DNA of 64,000 nt, taken from NCBI RefSeq assembly GCF_900105805.1, contig NZ_LT629788.1, positions 3,286,001 to 3,350,000 on the forward strand, in the 5' to 3' direction. Each line of letters begins with the position of its first letter. Position 1 is the first letter of the stretch. The position numbers and the translations under genes are program-made. The notes under the pieces were generated by a model. It made no database searches. It saw only the letters and a program-made list of their open reading frames with translations, and was not told where the DNA came from. This document shows, piece after piece, positions 8,101 through 17,042 of this stretch. This DNA is from Pseudomonas moraviensis (GTDB taxonomy: Bacteria > Pseudomonadota > Gammaproteobacteria > Pseudomonadales > Pseudomonadaceae).

Positions 8101-9174
8101 CTAAAGCAACGGCGCCACCACCGGTTCCTTGCGCGGCCATGCATCCAGCACAGCCTTGAACAGCGTCGCCAGCGGGATCGCAAAGAACACACCCCAGAAT
8201 CCCCACAACCCGCCAAACAACAACACCGCACAGATAATCGCCACCGGATGCAGGTTGACCGCTTCCGAGAACAACAGCGGCACCAGCACGTTGCCGTCCA
8301 GCGTCTGAATGATTCCGTAGACCGCCATCAGATAAATGAACTGATCGCTCCAGCCCCACTGGAACAGCGCAATCAGCAGCACCGGCACGGTCACCACTAC
8401 GGCGCCGACATACGGCACCACCACCGACAAGCCGACCAGCAACGCCAGCAGTGCCGCATAGTTCAGACCCAGGGCGATAAAAGCGATGTAGGTCACGCCG
8501 CCGCAAATCACGATCTCGATGCCTTTGCCACGAATGTAATTGGCGATCTGCCGGTTCATTTCCTGCGCTACGCGGGTGATCAACGCGCGCTCGCGGGGCA
8601 GATAGCCGCGCACCCACTCGCCGATCATCGCCCGATCCTTCAGGAAGAAAAACACCAGAATCGGCACCAGCACCAGGTAGATCATGATGTTCACCAGCAG
8701 CGGCAGACTCGACAGCGAGAACGTCAGCGCCCACTGGCCGAACTTGCCGATCTCGCCCCGCGCCGCTTCGATCGCTTGCAAGACTTGCTCGTCGGACACC
8801 AGATGCGGATAGCGCTCCGGCAATAGAAGCAGCAACGACTGCCACTTGGCGAGCATGCCTGGCAGTTCGTTGAACAGCGTGATCAACTGGTGCCACAACA
8901 GCGGCAGAACCACGACGATAAACAGCATCAGCGCGCCCATGAACAGCGCGAACACCAGCCCCACCGCCACGCCGCCGGGCACGCGCAGCCGCTCGAGTGT
9001 CACCACCAGGCCTTGCATCAGATACGCCAGCACCATGCCGGCGAGCACCGGGGCGAGCATGCCACCGAGGGTGAGCACGGCGGTGAAGGCGAGAACCAGC
9101 AGCACCGCCAGTACCACGGCTTCTTCATCGGAGAAGTAGCGCTGAATCCAGTCGCGTAACACTTTGAACATCAA
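8101..9174 (-). CDS. AI-2E family transporter (PerM-like permease)
   Basis: A 357-residue polytopic inner-membrane protein with about eight hydrophobic segments. These include two near the N-terminus (AVVLAVLLVLAFTAVL and APVLAGMVLAYL) and a long loop before the C-terminal helices. The family motif region GLNYAALLALLVGLSVVVPYVG and the LDGNVLVPLLFSEAVNLHP segment are typical of AI-2E/PerM permeases. Despite the family name most members have not been shown to move AI-2, and E. coli PerM is a genetic neighbour of bepA as here. A tusA-like gene follows upstream at 9204. Confidence 0.85.
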   Translation of the reverse strand: MMFKVLRDWIQRYFSDEEAVVLAVLLVLAFTAVLTLGGMLAPVLAGMVLAYLMQGLVVTLERLRVPGGVAVGLVFALFMGALMLFIVVVLPLLWHQLITLFNELPGMLAKWQSLLLLLPERYPHLVSDEQVLQAIEAARGEIGKFGQWALTFSLSSLPLLVNIMIYLVLVPILVFFFLKDRAMIGEWVRGYLPRERALITRVAQEMNRQIANYIRGKGIEIVICGGVTYIAFIALGLNYAALLALLVGLSVVVPYVGAVVVTVPVLLIALFQWGWSDQFIYLMAVYGIIQTLDGNVLVPLLFSEAVNLHPVAIICAVLLFGGLWGFWGVFFAIPLATLFKAVLDAWPRKEPVVAPLL

Positions 9175-9203
9175 TAATCCCTTCGATTGTTAACGCGGTC
9201 GCT

Positions 9204-9443
9204 TCAGGCTTTCTTCAACCAGTAACGGTAGATCCCGGCCTCGTCCTCTTCACGCAGCAGCGCATGACCGGCCAGTTTGGCAAAGGTACGGAAGTCGCGC
9301 TGCGAACCGGCGTCCGTGGCGATCACCTTGAGCACGGCACCACTTGGCAGTTTATTGAGTTCCATTTTTGCCTTGAGCAACGGCAACGGACAGTTCAGGC
9401 CACTGGCGTCCAGTTCCACGTCATGGTCTACAGCGTCAGTCAT
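9204..9443 (-). CDS. TusA-family sulfurtransferase
   Basis: A 79-residue small protein with the defining CPxP motif (LNCPLPLLKAKMEL, Cys near residue 18), which carries persulfide sulfur in TusA relatives. The C-terminus GHALLREEDEAGIYRYWLKKA is that of the YedF/TusA branch. In Pseudomonas the gene commonly lies between perM and bepA as it does here. Whether it serves tRNA thiolation or another sulfur transfer step cannot be told from sequence. Confidence 0.88.
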   Translation of the reverse strand: MTDAVDHDVELDASGLNCPLPLLKAKMELNKLPSGAVLKVIATDAGSQRDFRTFAKLAGHALLREEDEAGIYRYWLKKA

Positions 9444-9540
9444 TGCGTCACTCCGTTCGGGTTATCGAGCTGCCTAGAATATCTGGTCGCGGCTTCGGTG
9501 TCCGGCTACAGTAAGGTCTTTGTCCTTCAAGGCTTTGTGC

Positions 9541-10974
9541 ATGACTTTTCTGCGCCCTACCCTGCTGACGCTCGCTTGCCTGCTCGCCTCACCAGGCTTT
9601 GCCGACGATCTGCCGTCACTTGGCGACGCCAGTTCTGCCATCGTCTCGCCGCAACAGGAATACCAGCTCGGCCGCGCCTGGCTGGCCATGCTGCGCAGTC
9701 AGGTTTCCCAGCTCAACGATCCACAGCTCAAGGATTACGTTGAATCCAGCGTGTACAAGCTCGTCGAGACCAGCCAGGTCTCCGACCGACGCCTGGAATT
9801 CATTCTGATCAACAGCCCGCAACTCAACGCCTTCGCCGCACCGGGCGGCGTGGTCGGGGTCAACGGCGGCCTGTTCCTCAACGCCCAGACCGAAGGCGAA
9901 TACGCCTCGGTGCTCGCTCACGAATTGGCGCACTTGTCGCAACGTCACTTTGCTCGCGGAGTGGAAGCCTCACAACGCATGCAGGTGCCGATGATGGCCG
10001 CGCTGCTGGCCGGCATTGTCATTGCGGCGGCCGGTGGTGGGGATGCCGGCATCGCTACCATCGCCGGCACCCAGGCAGCGGCATTGCAGGAACAACGGCG
10101 CTTCTCGCGGCAGAATGAACAGGAAGCCGACCGCATCGGCATTCTCAACCTGGAGAAGGCAGGTTACGACCCGCGCTCGATGCCGACCATGTTCGAACGC
10201 CTGATGCGCCAGTACCGCTTCGACGCCAAGCCGCCGGAATTCCTGCTGACTCACCCGGTTACCGAATCGCGGATCGCCGACACCCGCAACCGCGCCGAAC
10301 AGGCGAAACCGGGCGGCATCGAAGACAGCATGCGCTACCAGTTGATCCGCGCGCGGGTGCAGTTGATCTACGAGGAAACCCCGGGGCTGGGTGCCAAGCG
10401 TTTCCGCGCCCTGCTTGATGAGAATCCGAAAAACGATGTCGCCCGTTACGGCCTGGCCATCGCCCAGATCAAGGGTGGCCAACTCAACGAAGCACGGGAG
10501 AACCTCAAGCAGTTGTTGACCAAATCGCCGAACGAGATCATCTACAACCTCGCGCAGGTCGATCTGGACATCACCAACAATCGTCTGCCCGATGCGCAGT
10601 CGCGAGTCGACCGCATGCTCACGCAATACCCGGGCAACTATCCGCTGAACCAGGTGCGCGTCGATCTGCTGCTGAAACAGAATCGCGCCGCCGATGCCGA
10701 GAAGGCGCTCGACAGTCTGCTCAAGTCACGCCCGGATGATCCGGACGTCTGGTATCAGGTTGCCGAAACCCGCGGCCTGTCGGGCAACATCATCGGCCTG
10801 CATCAGGCGCGGGCCGAATACTTTGCGCTGGTCGGCGACTATCGGCAGGCCATTCAGCAACTGGACTTCGCCAAGCGCAAGGCCGGCAGCAACTTCCCGC
10901 TGTCCTCGCGCATCGATGCCCGCCAGCGCGAGCTGATGGAGCAGGAGCGCATGGTCAAGGACATGATGGGCTGA
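9541..10974 (+). CDS. bepA: Beta-barrel assembly-enhancing protease, M48 family with TPRs
   Basis: A 477-residue periplasmic metalloprotease with chaperone-like function in outer membrane quality control. The ATG at 9541 follows CAAGG at 8 nt and starts a good signal peptide (MTFLRPTLLTLACLLASPGFA), so the TTG seven codons upstream is not used. The zinc motif HELAH is at about residues 125-129 with the third ligand in QEADRIG. Residues after about 290 form tetratricopeptide-like helices. Length and order agree with E. coli BepA. It is divergent from tusA and ends before a bidirectional terminator. Confidence 0.9.
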   Translation: MTFLRPTLLTLACLLASPGFADDLPSLGDASSAIVSPQQEYQLGRAWLAMLRSQVSQLNDPQLKDYVESSVYKLVETSQVSDRRLEFILINSPQLNAFAAPGGVVGVNGGLFLNAQTEGEYASVLAHELAHLSQRHFARGVEASQRMQVPMMAALLAGIVIAAAGGGDAGIATIAGTQAAALQEQRRFSRQNEQEADRIGILNLEKAGYDPRSMPTMFERLMRQYRFDAKPPEFLLTHPVTESRIADTRNRAEQAKPGGIEDSMRYQLIRARVQLIYEETPGLGAKRFRALLDENPKNDVARYGLAIAQIKGGQLNEARENLKQLLTKSPNEIIYNLAQVDLDITNNRLPDAQSRVDRMLTQYPGNYPLNQVRVDLLLKQNRAADAEKALDSLLKSRPDDPDVWYQVAETRGLSGNIIGLHQARAEYFALVGDYRQAIQQLDFAKRKAGSNFPLSSRIDARQRELMEQERMVKDMMG

Positions 10975-11008
10975 GTCTTCCCGCAAGACATAAAGTGCAG
11001 ACACAAAA

Positions 11009-11032
11009 AAACCGCCTATTTCGAGGCGGTTT
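11009..11032 (+). terminator. Bidirectional terminator between bepA and mucD
   Basis: AAACCGCC and GGCGGTTT form the stem, followed on the plus strand by TCTTTTT and preceded by a run of A. It can therefore stop both bepA and the convergent muc operon. Confidence 0.9.
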
Positions 11033-11052
11033 CTTTTTACCCTGTTGCGGGC

Positions 11053-12486
11053 TTATTCAGCCAGTTTGAAGGTGATGAAGCTGGCACGACCCTGACGCAG
11101 TACGCGCATCGACACCGACCGGTTCTTCGGCAACGCCTTGGCGATGTCGGTGAACTCCTTCGCCGAGCCAATGGCCTGGTTGTTCAGGTGGGTGATCACG
11201 TCACCCGGCTGCAGACCGATCAGGGCCGCAGGACCGTCCTGCACTTCCTTGATTACCACACCACCTTTGAGGTCGTAGGTTTTCTTCTGCTCGGCGGTCA
11301 ATTCACCGACCGCAACACCGAGGCGGTTGCTGCTGCTTTCAGCGCCGGACTTCGGCAACGCGTTCAGCTCTTTGTCTTCGTCCGGGATCGCGCCGACAGT
11401 CAACTCGACGTTCTTGCGCTTGCCTTCACGAATCACTTCCAGATTGGCCTTGGCGCCAGCCTTCAGCGCGCCGACCAGATGCGGCAGATCAGCCGACATG
11501 ACGATCGGCTGACCGTTCATGCTCAGGATCACGTCGCCAACCTGCAGGCCGCCCTTGGCCGCAGGGCCGTCATCCTGGATCTGCGCAACAAGGGCGCCGG
11601 CCGGCTTGTCCAGACCGAACGACTCGGCCAGATCCTTGTTCACTTCCTGAATGACCACGCCCAGCCAGCCGCGGCTGACTTTGCCACCACTCTTGAGCTG
11701 GTTGGAAACGTCCATCGCCACGTCGATCGGGATCGCGAACGACACACCCATGAATCCGCCGGAGCGGGTGTAGATCTGCGAGTTGATGCCGACCACTTCA
11801 CCGTTCAGGTTGAACAGCGGACCACCGGAGTTGCCCGGGTTGATCGGCACGTCGGTCTGAATGAATGGCACATAGTTTTCGTTTGGCAGGCTGCGGCCGA
11901 CGGCGCTGACGATGCCTTGGGTCACGGTGTGGTCAAAGCCGAACGGCGAACCGATCGCGACGACCCACTGGCCGGCTTTCAGGTCCTGGGATTTGCCGAG
12001 TTTGAGCACCGGCAGATCCTTGCCTTCGATTTTCAGCAATGCCACGTCGGAACGTGGATCGGTGCCGATCAGCTTGGCCTTCATCTCACTGCGGTCAGCC
12101 AGCCGGACGAGGATTTCGTCGGCATCGGCGATCACGTGGTTGTTGGTGAGAATGTAGCCATCCGGCGAAATGATGAAACCCGAGCCCAACGATTGCGCTT
12201 CACGCTGGCGCCCGTCGCCACGTGGCGAGCGCTGCTGAGGCGGCATGCCGCGCTCGAAGAATTCGCGCAACATCGGTGGCAGGCCTTCCAGATCCGGCAT
12301 CTGCTGATTGACGCGGCGGTCCGGCAGTTTCTGCGTGGTACTGATGTTCACCACCGCTGGCGAAGCTTGTTCGACCAACTGGGTGAAATCAGGCAGATCG
12401 GCCGCTTGCGCAGCAGGGACCGCCTGACCGAGCAACAGCACAGTGGCGAAGATGGAAAGGTAAGACTTCAAACTAGGTATCGACAT
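11053..12486 (-). CDS. mucD: Periplasmic serine protease MucD (DegP/HtrA family)
   Basis: A 477-residue secreted protease and chaperone, and a negative regulator of AlgU-dependent envelope stress and alginate. The start at 12486 has GGGAG upstream and gives a signal peptide ending AQAADLPDF; an in-frame start 17 codons earlier is rejected. The catalytic triad is visible as His in LTNNHVIAD, Asp in DPRSDVALLKI and Ser in NPGNSGGPLF. Two PDZ domains follow, near residues 280-370 and 385-475. In P. aeruginosa mucC lies between mucB and mucD; here the gap is only 208 bp and mucC is absent. Confidence 0.95.
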   Translation of the reverse strand: MSIPSLKSYLSIFATVLLLGQAVPAAQAADLPDFTQLVEQASPAVVNISTTQKLPDRRVNQQMPDLEGLPPMLREFFERGMPPQQRSPRGDGRQREAQSLGSGFIISPDGYILTNNHVIADADEILVRLADRSEMKAKLIGTDPRSDVALLKIEGKDLPVLKLGKSQDLKAGQWVVAIGSPFGFDHTVTQGIVSAVGRSLPNENYVPFIQTDVPINPGNSGGPLFNLNGEVVGINSQIYTRSGGFMGVSFAIPIDVAMDVSNQLKSGGKVSRGWLGVVIQEVNKDLAESFGLDKPAGALVAQIQDDGPAAKGGLQVGDVILSMNGQPIVMSADLPHLVGALKAGAKANLEVIREGKRKNVELTVGAIPDEDKELNALPKSGAESSSNRLGVAVGELTAEQKKTYDLKGGVVIKEVQDGPAALIGLQPGDVITHLNNQAIGSAKEFTDIAKALPKNRSVSMRVLRQGRASFITFKLAE

Positions 12487-12581
12487 ACAGCTCCCGTTAC
12501 GACGAGCAGGGTTAAGCGATATGGAGCAAAGGAACACCGGAAACCACAGACCGGCATTTTTGTTCCGGGAACAACAAACAA

Positions 12582-12602
12582 GGCCAGAGCCGTGAGGCTC
12601 TG
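12582..12602 (-). terminator. Weak hairpin in the mucB-mucD gap
   Basis: CAGAGCC and GGCTCTG can pair around a 4-nt loop; on the minus strand it is followed by a T/G-rich tract. It might attenuate read-through into mucD. No strong T run, so this is tentative. Confidence 0.3.
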
Positions 12603-12694
12603 ACCTATAAAAAATTTTCAGGGGTTTTGCAAATGAAAATGCTCAGCAAACATTTCGACGTCTCGACGACGAAGTGGAAATGACTGAAATCAGC

Positions 12695-13660
12695 TCACTG
12701 CTTGCTGGTCGCAGCGCCATCGTTGTTACGCATCGATAGAGCGATTCGTTCGGCAGTACCAATGGGGATTTCGCCCACCACCGTGACCATCATTTCACCT
12801 TGCGGCGTGGTCAGGCGACGCGATACCGCGACGGTCGGACCCAACTGAGTGCGGGTGTCGGTGACGGTTGCACCGTTCAACGGCTCAAGAAACACCGAGA
12901 ACCGCGCCAGGCCATCGTCGTACATCAGGCTGCTGACCTGGGTCTTGGTCTGCGCATCCTTGTGCGAACTGCTGCTGGTCAGCTCGAAGCCTGGCGGCAG
13001 CCAGTCCGAACGCCAGTTCTGCACGGTCTTCGCTGCGGAAGCCTTGTCATTGCCGATATTGATCGGCTTGCAATCGGCGTCTGCCAGCAATTCTTTGTCA
13101 GAAGGGATTTCATCAGTGTCGAGACTGGTGAACTGGAAACGTTCGAGCAACTGACCTTTATCGTTCAACAGCAACGACTTGAGCGGCAGCGCGGTTTTCT
13201 TGTCCAGATGCAGTTCGAAACCGTAACGGTGCTGATCACGAGGGGTCAGCGACACGATCACCGCGTCACGGCCGGCAACGCGCGACTTGCCGATAACCGC
13301 TAGGTCATACCAGTTCTTCAGCTTTTTGGGATCCAGCGCACGGGCGGCAGCGTTGGGTGAATCACCCAATCCCGCAATCAGGGTGCCGCTGACGCATTGA
13401 GTACGGCCATCAATGCGCACGACTTCCTGAGCCGAGCCGTCGAGCTGCAACAGCCGCTCGCGGACCTGACCATTCTGGACACGATGCCAGATGTTGTGCG
13501 TGGAAAAACTGCCGTTGCGCTCGTAAACGAAAGTACCGTTGAAGCTTTGCTGCTGCTCGGCCTGGCCCAGACGGGTCAACCAGTCCTGGGCCTCATCAGC
13601 GTGGGCTGGAACAACGAACCAGCCACTGAGCAGAAGCGAAAGTAGAGGGATGGCGCGCAT
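12695..13660 (-). CDS. mucB: Sigma factor regulatory protein MucB (RseB)
   Basis: A 321-residue periplasmic protein that binds the anti-sigma factor MucA and protects it from proteolysis. The signal peptide MRAIPLLSLLLSGWFVVPAHA is clear. The N-terminal lipid-sensing domain begins QQSFNGTFVYERNG, and a smaller C-terminal domain follows after about residue 215 (SDWLPPGFELTSSS). It starts 8 bp after mucA ends and is co-transcribed with algU and mucA. Length matches RseB/MucB. Confidence 0.95.
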   Translation of the reverse strand: MRAIPLLSLLLSGWFVVPAHADEAQDWLTRLGQAEQQQSFNGTFVYERNGSFSTHNIWHRVQNGQVRERLLQLDGSAQEVVRIDGRTQCVSGTLIAGLGDSPNAAARALDPKKLKNWYDLAVIGKSRVAGRDAVIVSLTPRDQHRYGFELHLDKKTALPLKSLLLNDKGQLLERFQFTSLDTDEIPSDKELLADADCKPINIGNDKASAAKTVQNWRSDWLPPGFELTSSSSHKDAQTKTQVSSLMYDDGLARFSVFLEPLNGATVTDTRTQLGPTVAVSRRLTTPQGEMMVTVVGEIPIGTAERIALSMRNNDGAATSKQ

Positions 13661-13668
13661 GATCCTCC

Positions 13669-14256
13669 TTAACGGTTTTCCAGGCTTGCAGCACGTGCGT
13701 ATGGCAGCGCGCTTTCAGTTCCCTTGAGTGCAGCCTGCTGAGCGTGCTGACGCAGATAGCCTGGCAGACGCTGATCATGCCAGCCTGGCTGACCTTGCAG
13801 AACGCCATTGGCCATCGGGCCAGTCGCTTCCGAGCTTTCGCTGTAACCAGCCAGAACTGCCGGACCCTTGACCTGTGGAGTGGCCAGAGTTGGCTGATTC
13901 GACTGCTGCGCCAATTCGACGCCAGCGATTTCGTCCTGGTTGTACAGGCGAACACCGGCCAGTACGGCCACGGTCACCGAAGCGGCAACAGCGAGGCGAC
14001 CCAGGTTACGCCATGGGCTGCGGGATACTTTGGCCGGAGCCGTTTCGTCTTCCAGCGCAGCAGACACTGCCGCAGCGATATCCAGACGCGGAAGCAGCAG
14101 ATCCTTGTGCATGGCTGCCCGAGCGATCTGGTAACGAGCCCAGGTCTCACGGGTATCAACATCATCCAGTGCGCTGAGCACTCGACGCAATTCCAGTTCG
14201 TCCGCTTCGTTATCCATCACTGCGGACAGCGATTCCTGCAGGGCTTCACGACTCAT
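13669..14256 (-). CDS. mucA: Anti-sigma factor MucA (RseA)
   Basis: A 195-residue single-pass inner-membrane anti-sigma factor that holds AlgU inactive. The cytoplasmic domain starts REALQESLSAVMDNEADELE; the transmembrane helix LAVAASVTVAVLAGV lies near residues 88-102, and the rest is periplasmic, ending RAASLENR. The frame is intact, so the strain should not be constitutively mucoid through mucA loss. It lies 30 bp downstream of algU. Confidence 0.95.
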   Translation of the reverse strand: MSREALQESLSAVMDNEADELELRRVLSALDDVDTRETWARYQIARAAMHKDLLLPRLDIAAAVSAALEDETAPAKVSRSPWRNLGRLAVAASVTVAVLAGVRLYNQDEIAGVELAQQSNQPTLATPQVKGPAVLAGYSESSEATGPMANGVLQGQPGWHDQRLPGYLRQHAQQAALKGTESALPYARAASLENR

Positions 14257-14286
14257 GGCGTTCCTCTCTTGGCTGTCGCCGCTGTC

Positions 14287-14868
14287 TCAGTTTTCCTGCA
14301 ACAACGGTTGCAGGGCTTTGTCGATGGCCTCCCGAGCGCGGAAAATCCGGGAGCGCACGGTACCCACCGGACACTGCATGACGCTCGCAATGTCCTCGTA
14401 ACTCAGACCATCGAATTCACGTAAAGTTAAAGCCGTACGCAAATCCTCTGGCAGTTGCTGGATGGTCCGATGGACAGTGCCTTCGATCTCATCCCGCAGC
14501 AACGCACGTTCAGGTGATTCGAGATCCTTGAGGCCGTGATCGCCATCGTAGAACTCTGCATCCTCCGAACTTACATCGCTATCCGGCGGCCGACGGCCGC
14601 GGGAAACCAGGTAGTTCTTCGCCGTGTTAATGGCAATACGGTACAGCCACGTATAAAACGCACTGTCACCGCGGAAATTTCCAAGTGCCCGATACGCCTT
14701 GATAAAGGCTTCCTGAGCAACGTCCTGGGCTTCATGGGTGTCGTGCACAAAACGCACGATCAACCCGAGAATTTTGTGCTGATATTTCAGCACCAGCAGA
14801 TCGAAAGCTCGCTTGTCGCCACGCTGAACGCGTTCGACCAGCTGCTGATCCTCTTCCTGGGTTAGCAT
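14287..14868 (-). CDS. algU: RNA polymerase sigma factor AlgU (RpoE/sigma-22)
   Basis: A 193-residue ECF sigma factor that controls envelope stress, alginate and osmotic response genes. The start MLTQEEDQQLVERVQRGDK is the standard one; a frame reaching 14925 runs into the promoter and is rejected. Region 2 carries DVAQEAFIKAYRALGNFRGDSAFYTW in pieces typical of RpoE, and region 4 carries LREFDGLSYEDIA with a helix-turn-helix and CPVGTVRSRI. It is first in the algU-mucA-mucB-mucD operon and probably autoregulated by the promoter just upstream. Confidence 0.97.
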   Translation of the reverse strand: MLTQEEDQQLVERVQRGDKRAFDLLVLKYQHKILGLIVRFVHDTHEAQDVAQEAFIKAYRALGNFRGDSAFYTWLYRIAINTAKNYLVSRGRRPPDSDVSSEDAEFYDGDHGLKDLESPERALLRDEIEGTVHRTIQQLPEDLRTALTLREFDGLSYEDIASVMQCPVGTVRSRIFRAREAIDKALQPLLQEN

Positions 14869-14926
14869 GAACACTCCTCGATAAGCCCGGAGGAGACTTG
14901 CATTACTAAACGACCAGACTTGCAAA

Positions 14927-14954
14927 CATAGACTCGGGCTTTTCGCAAAAGTTC
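14927..14954 (-). promoter_or_regulatory. AlgU (sigma-E type) autoregulatory promoter for algU
   Basis: On the minus strand GAACTT (14949-14954) is followed after 16 nt by TCTATG (14927-14932). This fits the GAACTT-N16/17-TCTGA consensus known for AlgU/RpoE. The -10 lies about 58 bp before the algU start codon. Confidence 0.75.
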
Positions 14955-15120
14955 TCCCCCTCCAAGCAAGTTTCCTGCGGGCTCTGATTTGGCACGCACG
15001 AAAAACGCAGCGCGGGATAAACCGGCTGCGCGAATAATCTTGTTATCGGTTTCGCCGGCAGGAATCCAAACGCAGATTCCGCACTGAAGCCGACACTGTC
15101 CGTGGTTTCTGGCACCGTCT

Positions 15121-15148
15121 ATTGATCTTGGGCCTTTGGCAAAAGTTC
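15121..15148 (-). promoter_or_regulatory. Possible second AlgU-type promoter
   Basis: GAACTT at 15143-15148 (minus strand) with TCAAT 17 nt later at 15121-15125. The -35 is perfect but the -10 is a poorer match than the proximal copy. Multiple algU promoters are known in P. aeruginosa, so this is plausible but unproven. Confidence 0.4.
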
Positions 15149-15312
15149 CAATTATTTATAGCCGGACCCACCTGACATTGCGCAACCGTGGGCGGAAAAG
15201 TCTGTTTCAGCGCCGATACAGGTGTCTTTTCCCACACACTGGGAAAAAATCTTCCGACGAAGCACAGCGCTTTTTACCCCGCTGTAGTCTCACAATGCCA
15301 TCTGGGCCCGGC

Positions 15313-15341
15313 TATTGTGCCGTCCAACCCCTCTATATACT
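15313..15341 (+). promoter_or_regulatory. Candidate sigma-70 promoter for nadB
   Basis: TATTGT (15313-15318), a 17-nt spacer and TATACT (15336-15341). The -10 is good, the -35 weak. It lies about 85 bp before the nadB start. Confidence 0.35.
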
Positions 15342-15425
15342 AGTGGGCTGTGTGGCTGTCTTGACTCGCCGATCCAGCTGTCTTGCGCCAACCCCGATCC
15401 GGGTCGCTTTGAGCGGAATCCTGAA

Positions 15426-17042
15426 ATGAGCCAACAGTTCCAACACGATGTTCTGGTGATTGGCAGCGGTGCTGCCGGTTTGAGTCTCGCGCTGACCTTG
15501 CCCGGTCATCTGCGCATTGCCGTATTGAGCAAGGGCGATCTCGCCAACGGCTCGACCTTTTGGGCTCAAGGTGGGGTCGCCGCCGTGCTCGACGACACTG
15601 ACACTGTCGAATCCCACGTCGACGACACCCTTAATGCCGGCGGCGGTTTGTGCCACGAAGATGCCGTGCGCTTCACCGTCGAGCACAGCCGCGAAGCCAT
15701 TCAATGGCTGATCGACCAGGGCGTGCCGTTTACCCGTGACGAAAAGTCCGGCACCGAGGATGGCGGTTTCGAATTTCACCTGACCCGCGAAGGCGGCCAC
15801 AGCCATCGGCGGATCATCCACGCGGCCGACGCCACCGGCGCTGCGATCTTCAAGACCTTGTTGGCCCGGGCCAAAGAGCGCGCGAACATCGAATTGCTGG
15901 AACAGCGTGTCGCCGTCGATCTGATCACCGAGCGCCGTCTGGGCCTGCAAGGCGAGCGGTGTCTCGGCGCCTATGTGCTGAACCGCGCCACCGGCGAAGT
16001 CGATACTTACGGCGCACGCTTCGTGATCCTCGCCTCGGGCGGCGCCGCCAAAGTCTACCTTTATACCAGCAACCCGGACGGCGCCTGCGGTGACGGCATC
16101 GCCATGGCCTGGCGCTCCGGCTGCCGGGTGGCCAATCTGGAATTCAACCAGTTCCACCCGACCTGCCTCTATCACCCGCAAGCCAAAAGCTTCCTGATCA
16201 CCGAAGCCCTGCGTGGCGAAGGTGCGCATTTGAAGCTGCCCAACGGCGAGCGCTTCATGCACCGCTTCGACAAACGCGCCGAGCTGGCGCCGCGTGACAT
16301 CGTCGCGCGGGCCATCGACCATGAAATGAAGCGCCTGGGCATCGACTGCGTTTATCTCGACATCAGTCACAAGCCCGAATCGTTCGTCAAAAGCCACTTC
16401 CCGACTGTTTATGAGCGCTGCCTGGGCTTCGGCATCGACATCACCAGTCAACCGATCCCGGTGGTTCCCGCAGCGCACTACACCTGTGGCGGTGTGATGG
16501 TTGATCAGCACGGTCGCACCGACGTGCCCGGACTCTACGCCATCGGCGAAACCAGCTTCACCGGTCTGCACGGCGCCAACCGCATGGCCAGCAACTCGCT
16601 TCTGGAATGCTTCGTCTATGCCCGTTCGGCAGCGACAGACATTCTCGCGCAGCTGGATGATGTCGCGGCGCCGAGCGCCCTGCCCGTCTGGGACGCCAGC
16701 CAGGTCACCGACTCGGACGAAGACGTGATCATCGCGCACAACTGGGACGAATTGCGTCGATTCATGTGGGACTACGTCGGCATCGTGCGCACCAACAAGC
16801 GCCTGCAACGGGCACAGCATCGGGTGCGCTTGCTACTGGACGAGATCGACGAGTTCTACAGCAACTATAAAGTCAGCCGTGACCTGATCGAGCTGCGCAA
16901 TCTGGCGCAGGTGGCCGAGTTGATGATCAGCTCGGCCATGGAACGCAAGGAAAGTCGCGGCCTGCATTACACCCTCGACTACCCGGACCTGCTGCCGGAA
17001 GCGCTCGACACTATTCTGGTGCCGCCCACCTACGCCGGCTGA
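15426..17042 (+). CDS. nadB: L-aspartate oxidase
   Basis: A 538-residue FAD enzyme that oxidises aspartate to iminoaspartate in NAD synthesis. The dinucleotide fold starts at residue 9 with DVLVIGSGAAGLSLAL. Later motifs are FWAQGGVAAVL, the active-site segment FNQFHPTCLYHP and AAHYTCGGVMVDQHGRT, followed by GLHGANRMASNSLLECFV. The start at 15426 gives the usual MSQQF N-terminus; an upstream frame to 15315 covers the promoter. The last 32 bp overlap the convergent ygfX gene. Confidence 0.97.
   Translation: MSQQFQHDVLVIGSGAAGLSLALTLPGHLRIAVLSKGDLANGSTFWAQGGVAAVLDDTDTVESHVDDTLNAGGGLCHEDAVRFTVEHSREAIQWLIDQGVPFTRDEKSGTEDGGFEFHLTREGGHSHRRIIHAADATGAAIFKTLLARAKERANIELLEQRVAVDLITERRLGLQGERCLGAYVLNRATGEVDTYGARFVILASGGAAKVYLYTSNPDGACGDGIAMAWRSGCRVANLEFNQFHPTCLYHPQAKSFLITEALRGEGAHLKLPNGERFMHRFDKRAELAPRDIVARAIDHEMKRLGIDCVYLDISHKPESFVKSHFPTVYERCLGFGIDITSQPIPVVPAAHYTCGGVMVDQHGRTDVPGLYAIGETSFTGLHGANRMASNSLLECFVYARSAATDILAQLDDVAAPSALPVWDASQVTDSDEDVIIAHNWDELRRFMWDYVGIVRTNKRLQRAQHRVRLLLDEIDEFYSNYKVSRDLIELRNLAQVAELMISSAMERKESRGLHYTLDYPDLLPEALDTILVPPTYAG

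Larger units (their letters stand above)
14869..15425. other. Divergent intergenic region between algU and nadB
   Basis: This 557-bp region has no supported gene. It holds the AlgU-type promoters for the algU operon and a likely nadB promoter near 15313-15341. Short open frames across it have no family resemblance. Confidence 0.6.

Noticed and set aside
15333..16820. 495-codon antisense frame inside nadB
   Set aside because: nadB is complete with clear FAD motifs; the antisense product has no features and its codon pattern is a mirror of nadB.
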